From contig JAGLYJ010000067.1 of assembly GCA_023132365.1 (NCBI GenBank), positions 1-6,405 of the forward strand: 6,405 nt of DNA, in the 5' to 3' direction. Below, piece after piece: positions 4,517 to 6,405 of the stretch. The stretch comes from Mycoplasmatota bacterium. GTDB taxonomy: Bacteria > Bacillota_I > Bacilli_A > Izemoplasmatales > Hujiaoplasmataceae. Under the pieces are notes generated by a model. The model was given only the letters and a program-made list of their open reading frames with translations. It did not search any database and was not told the origin of the DNA. Position 1 is the first letter of the stretch. Every line of letters starts with the position of its first letter. Position numbers and translations under genes: made by a program.

Positions 4517-6405
4517 AGTAAGACTAATTAATTGGCATTATTTCGCTAATGAGACAATAAATGTAAAAAACAATATGTTAATTACAGGTCAAAATGCTAC
4601 TGGTAAATCAACAATAGTTGATGCAGTTGCCTTTATTATAACTGCAGGGGACCAAATATTTAACTTAGCTGCCAATGAGAAAAGCAAAAGGGATTTAAGA
4701 GGTTACGTTAAATGTAAACTTGGTATTGATAATAAAGAATACTTAAGAGAAGGCGATACCACTGGTCACGTATCACTAGAATTCTATGATGAAACTAAAC
4801 AAGAATATTTTGTTGTGGGCGCGGTTATAGATGTGTTTGGTGAAATATTACCTCCTAAGGTTATTTTCTACCATATTAAAGGCATGATGTTAGATGAATA
4901 TTTTATTGATGAAGAAAACCGTATTCTAACAACAGTTATGTTTAAAAAGGCAAAAAGAGCTGAAAGAGTGTATTTAACAAGAAGAGAAGCAAAACTATCA
5001 TTTAGGTCATTATTTGGTTCAATTAATGAAAACTATTTTTCATTAATACCTAAAGCACTAGCTTTTAAGCCAATCCCGGATGTAAAAGATTTCATCTATA
5101 GATATCTATTAGAAGAGAAAATATTAGATGTTGATTCGATTAAGGAATCAATTAATGCTTATAGAGATTTAGAAGCAACTCTTAAAATCATTAAACGAAA
5201 AGTTACTGACTTAGATGATATCAAATCAATCTATGAAGAAATTCAAAAGAATCAAAGTCAAAAAGAATTTTATGAATTCTTTATGAAATTACTAGAAGTT
5301 CAATCTTTAAGAGGCGAAATCCAAAAATATAATAATAAGCTTGATAAAAATGAAGTAGCCAAAGAAAAAAACTCTAAGATTATTGAAGAGGTAAATACTC
5401 AATTATCTATTCTTGATGAAAGAAGTAAAGAAGTTTACAGCATGCTTCAATCAAATGATACATTTAAGATGACTCAACTATTTGATAAAGAATTAAATGA
5501 ATTAGAGAAAAAGATTACTGACCAAGAGGAAATTAAACGTTATGCTACTAAGAAATTTCGCAAGGTAAAACAAATTATTGATGAATTAAAAACTGAATAC
5601 AAGAAATCAATATATAATGATCTTGCAAAAGTAGAACTAAATAAGATTAATGAAGACAATTATGAAGAAAACAAAATTAAACTTATGAAGGCTAAAAAAG
5701 AACTTGAAAAAGTCCTTGATCAAAACAAAAGCGAATTAGGTAAACAAACTCATATAAAAAATGGACTAGTAGATAAAATTAACGATATTTATAACACATT
5801 GAAGGACCTAGAAAATCACAAAATAAGATATAACCCAATGATTAAGAATCTGCAAACTAAAATCATCGCTGGAGTAAAACAAAGATATGGAGTAAATGTT
5901 AATGTTCATATTCTTTGTGAATTACTAGAAGTTACTGATCCAGAATGGCATGATACAGTTGAAGACTACTTAGGATATCAAAGATTCAATCTTATAGTAG
6001 AGCCAAGATACTTTGATGTTGCACTTGAAGTGTATAATCAAGTAAAAGATAGTCTAAGAATATATGGTATAGGTCTTGTTAATACCAAGAAAATTCAGCA
6101 TTTCAAGAACTTCAGAGATCATTCTTTAGCATCAATCATATCTTCTGAGAACGTTGATGCTAGACATTACATTAATATGATATGCGGTAATTTAATAATG
6201 GTTAAAGACATTATTGAATTAGAGACTTATCCGCAAGCACTAACAAACACTGGAATGGTATACAAAAGTTTCACAGTAAGATCTCTTAATAAAAATCAGG
6301 AAAAACCATTTATTGGAAAAAAGGCTGGAGAGAAACAATTAGAAAAATGGCGTATTCTAGCTACTGAAACCAGAAAAGAATTCAATAAAATTCAAGACTC
6401 AATTT
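4500..6405 (+). CDS. jetC: Wadjet system protein JetC (SMC/MukB-like ATPase), 3' end cut by window edge
   Basis: Predicted SMC-type motor that uses ATP to extrude DNA loops in the JetABC complex. The frame stays open from 4500 to the right edge (635 codons plus one base); the family is usually about 1,100 residues, so roughly half is missing. The N-lobe of the ATPase head starts KLTKVRLINWHYF and carries a Walker A motif GQNATGKST at 30-38, satisfying GxxxxGK[ST] although SMC proteins more often have GSGKS. Further family blocks are NEKSKRDLRGYV (59-70) and YLREGDTTGHVSLEFYDE (81-98). About 209-455 is heptad-like, Lys/Glu-rich coiled coil, the first arm. About 458-605 is a hinge-type globular domain with ILCELLEVTDPEWHDTVEDY and QRFNLIVEPRYFD (494-506). 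The return arm, ABC signature and Walker B are beyond the edge. AAGGA at 4485-4489, inside jetB, lies 10 bases before the ATG. jetD is expected next. Confidence 0.88.
   Translation, partial: MKKLTKVRLINWHYFANETINVKNNMLITGQNATGKSTIVDAVAFIITAGDQIFNLAANEKSKRDLRGYVKCKLGIDNKEYLREGDTTGHVSLEFYDETKQEYFVVGAVIDVFGEILPPKVIFYHIKGMMLDEYFIDEENRILTTVMFKKAKRAERVYLTRREAKLSFRSLFGSINENYFSLIPKALAFKPIPDVKDFIYRYLLEEKILDVDSIKESINAYRDLEATLKIIKRKVTDLDDIKSIYEEIQKNQSQKEFYEFFMKLLEVQSLRGEIQKYNNKLDKNEVAKEKNSKIIEEVNTQLSILDERSKEVYSMLQSNDTFKMTQLFDKELNELEKKITDQEEIKRYATKKFRKVKQIIDELKTEYKKSIYNDLAKVELNKINEDNYEENKIKLMKAKKELEKVLDQNKSELGKQTHIKNGLVDKINDIYNTLKDLENHKIRYNPMIKNLQTKIIAGVKQRYGVNVNVHILCELLEVTDPEWHDTVEDYLGYQRFNLIVEPRYFDVALEVYNQVKDSLRIYGIGLVNTKKIQHFKNFRDHSLASIISSENVDARHYINMICGNLIMVKDIIELETYPQALTNTGMVYKSFTVRSLNKNQEKPFIGKKAGEKQLEKWRILATETRKEFNKIQDSI

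Noticed and set aside
2511..6405. Housekeeping condensin (MukBEF or ScpAB-SMC) instead of a defence system
   Set aside because: Gene order kleisin, winged-helix subunit, SMC resembles MukFEB, but MukBEF is typical of Gammaproteobacteria and the sequence blocks fit JetA/B/C better; ScpA/ScpB are much smaller. MksBEF/Wadjet-like relatives cannot be separated fully without profile searches.

Overview
The window looks like chromosomal DNA from a low-G+C Gram-positive (Bacillota) bacterium or a walled or wall-less relative of the Acholeplasma/Izemoplasma type. The evidence is the strongly A/T-rich coding sequence, Lys/Asn/Ile/Glu-rich proteins, strong Shine-Dalgarno sites and a DnaK-DnaJ gene pair. 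UGA acts as a stop at the end of the third-last gene (an ATGA stop/start overlap) and tryptophans are encoded by TGG, so the standard bacterial code (11) fits and the Mycoplasma code does not. I cannot name the genus.

Region 1 (1-2055) is housekeeping: the C-terminal part of dnaK, entered from the left edge, followed by a complete dnaJ, then a clear rho-independent terminator. These are the Hsp70 chaperone and its J-domain partner.

Region 2 (2060-2148) is a compact regulatory segment. It holds a near-consensus sigma-A-type promoter (TTTACA, 17 bp, TATAAT), a 9/10 inverted repeat and a 10-bp palindrome around and downstream of the -10 box, and a perfect AGGAGGTGA ribosome binding site.

Region 3 (2149-6405, continuing past the right edge) is a tightly packed operon: a PadR-family transcription factor, then three genes I recognise as jetA, jetB and jetC of a Wadjet (JetABCD) SMC-type anti-plasmid defence system. 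JetA is the kleisin-like (MukF-like) subunit, JetB the MukE-like winged-helix subunit, and JetC the MukB/SMC-like ATPase, of which about 635 residues (head N-lobe, first coiled-coil arm, hinge-type domain) are visible. The fourth component, the toprim nuclease JetD, is expected just beyond the right edge but is not seen. Spacing is 11 bp, then a 4-bp overlap, then a 17-bp overlap, which points to one transcript with translational coupling.

The most interesting feature is the combination of a Wadjet operon with its own leading PadR regulator and operator-like promoter, sitting directly behind the dnaK-dnaJ terminator. Wadjet itself is known. A dedicated PadR switch as first gene of the operon is the less familiar part. 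No stretch over 300 bases lacks a gene; the longest gap is 2008-2148, and no RNA genes, CRISPR arrays, insertion sequences or attachment sites were seen.
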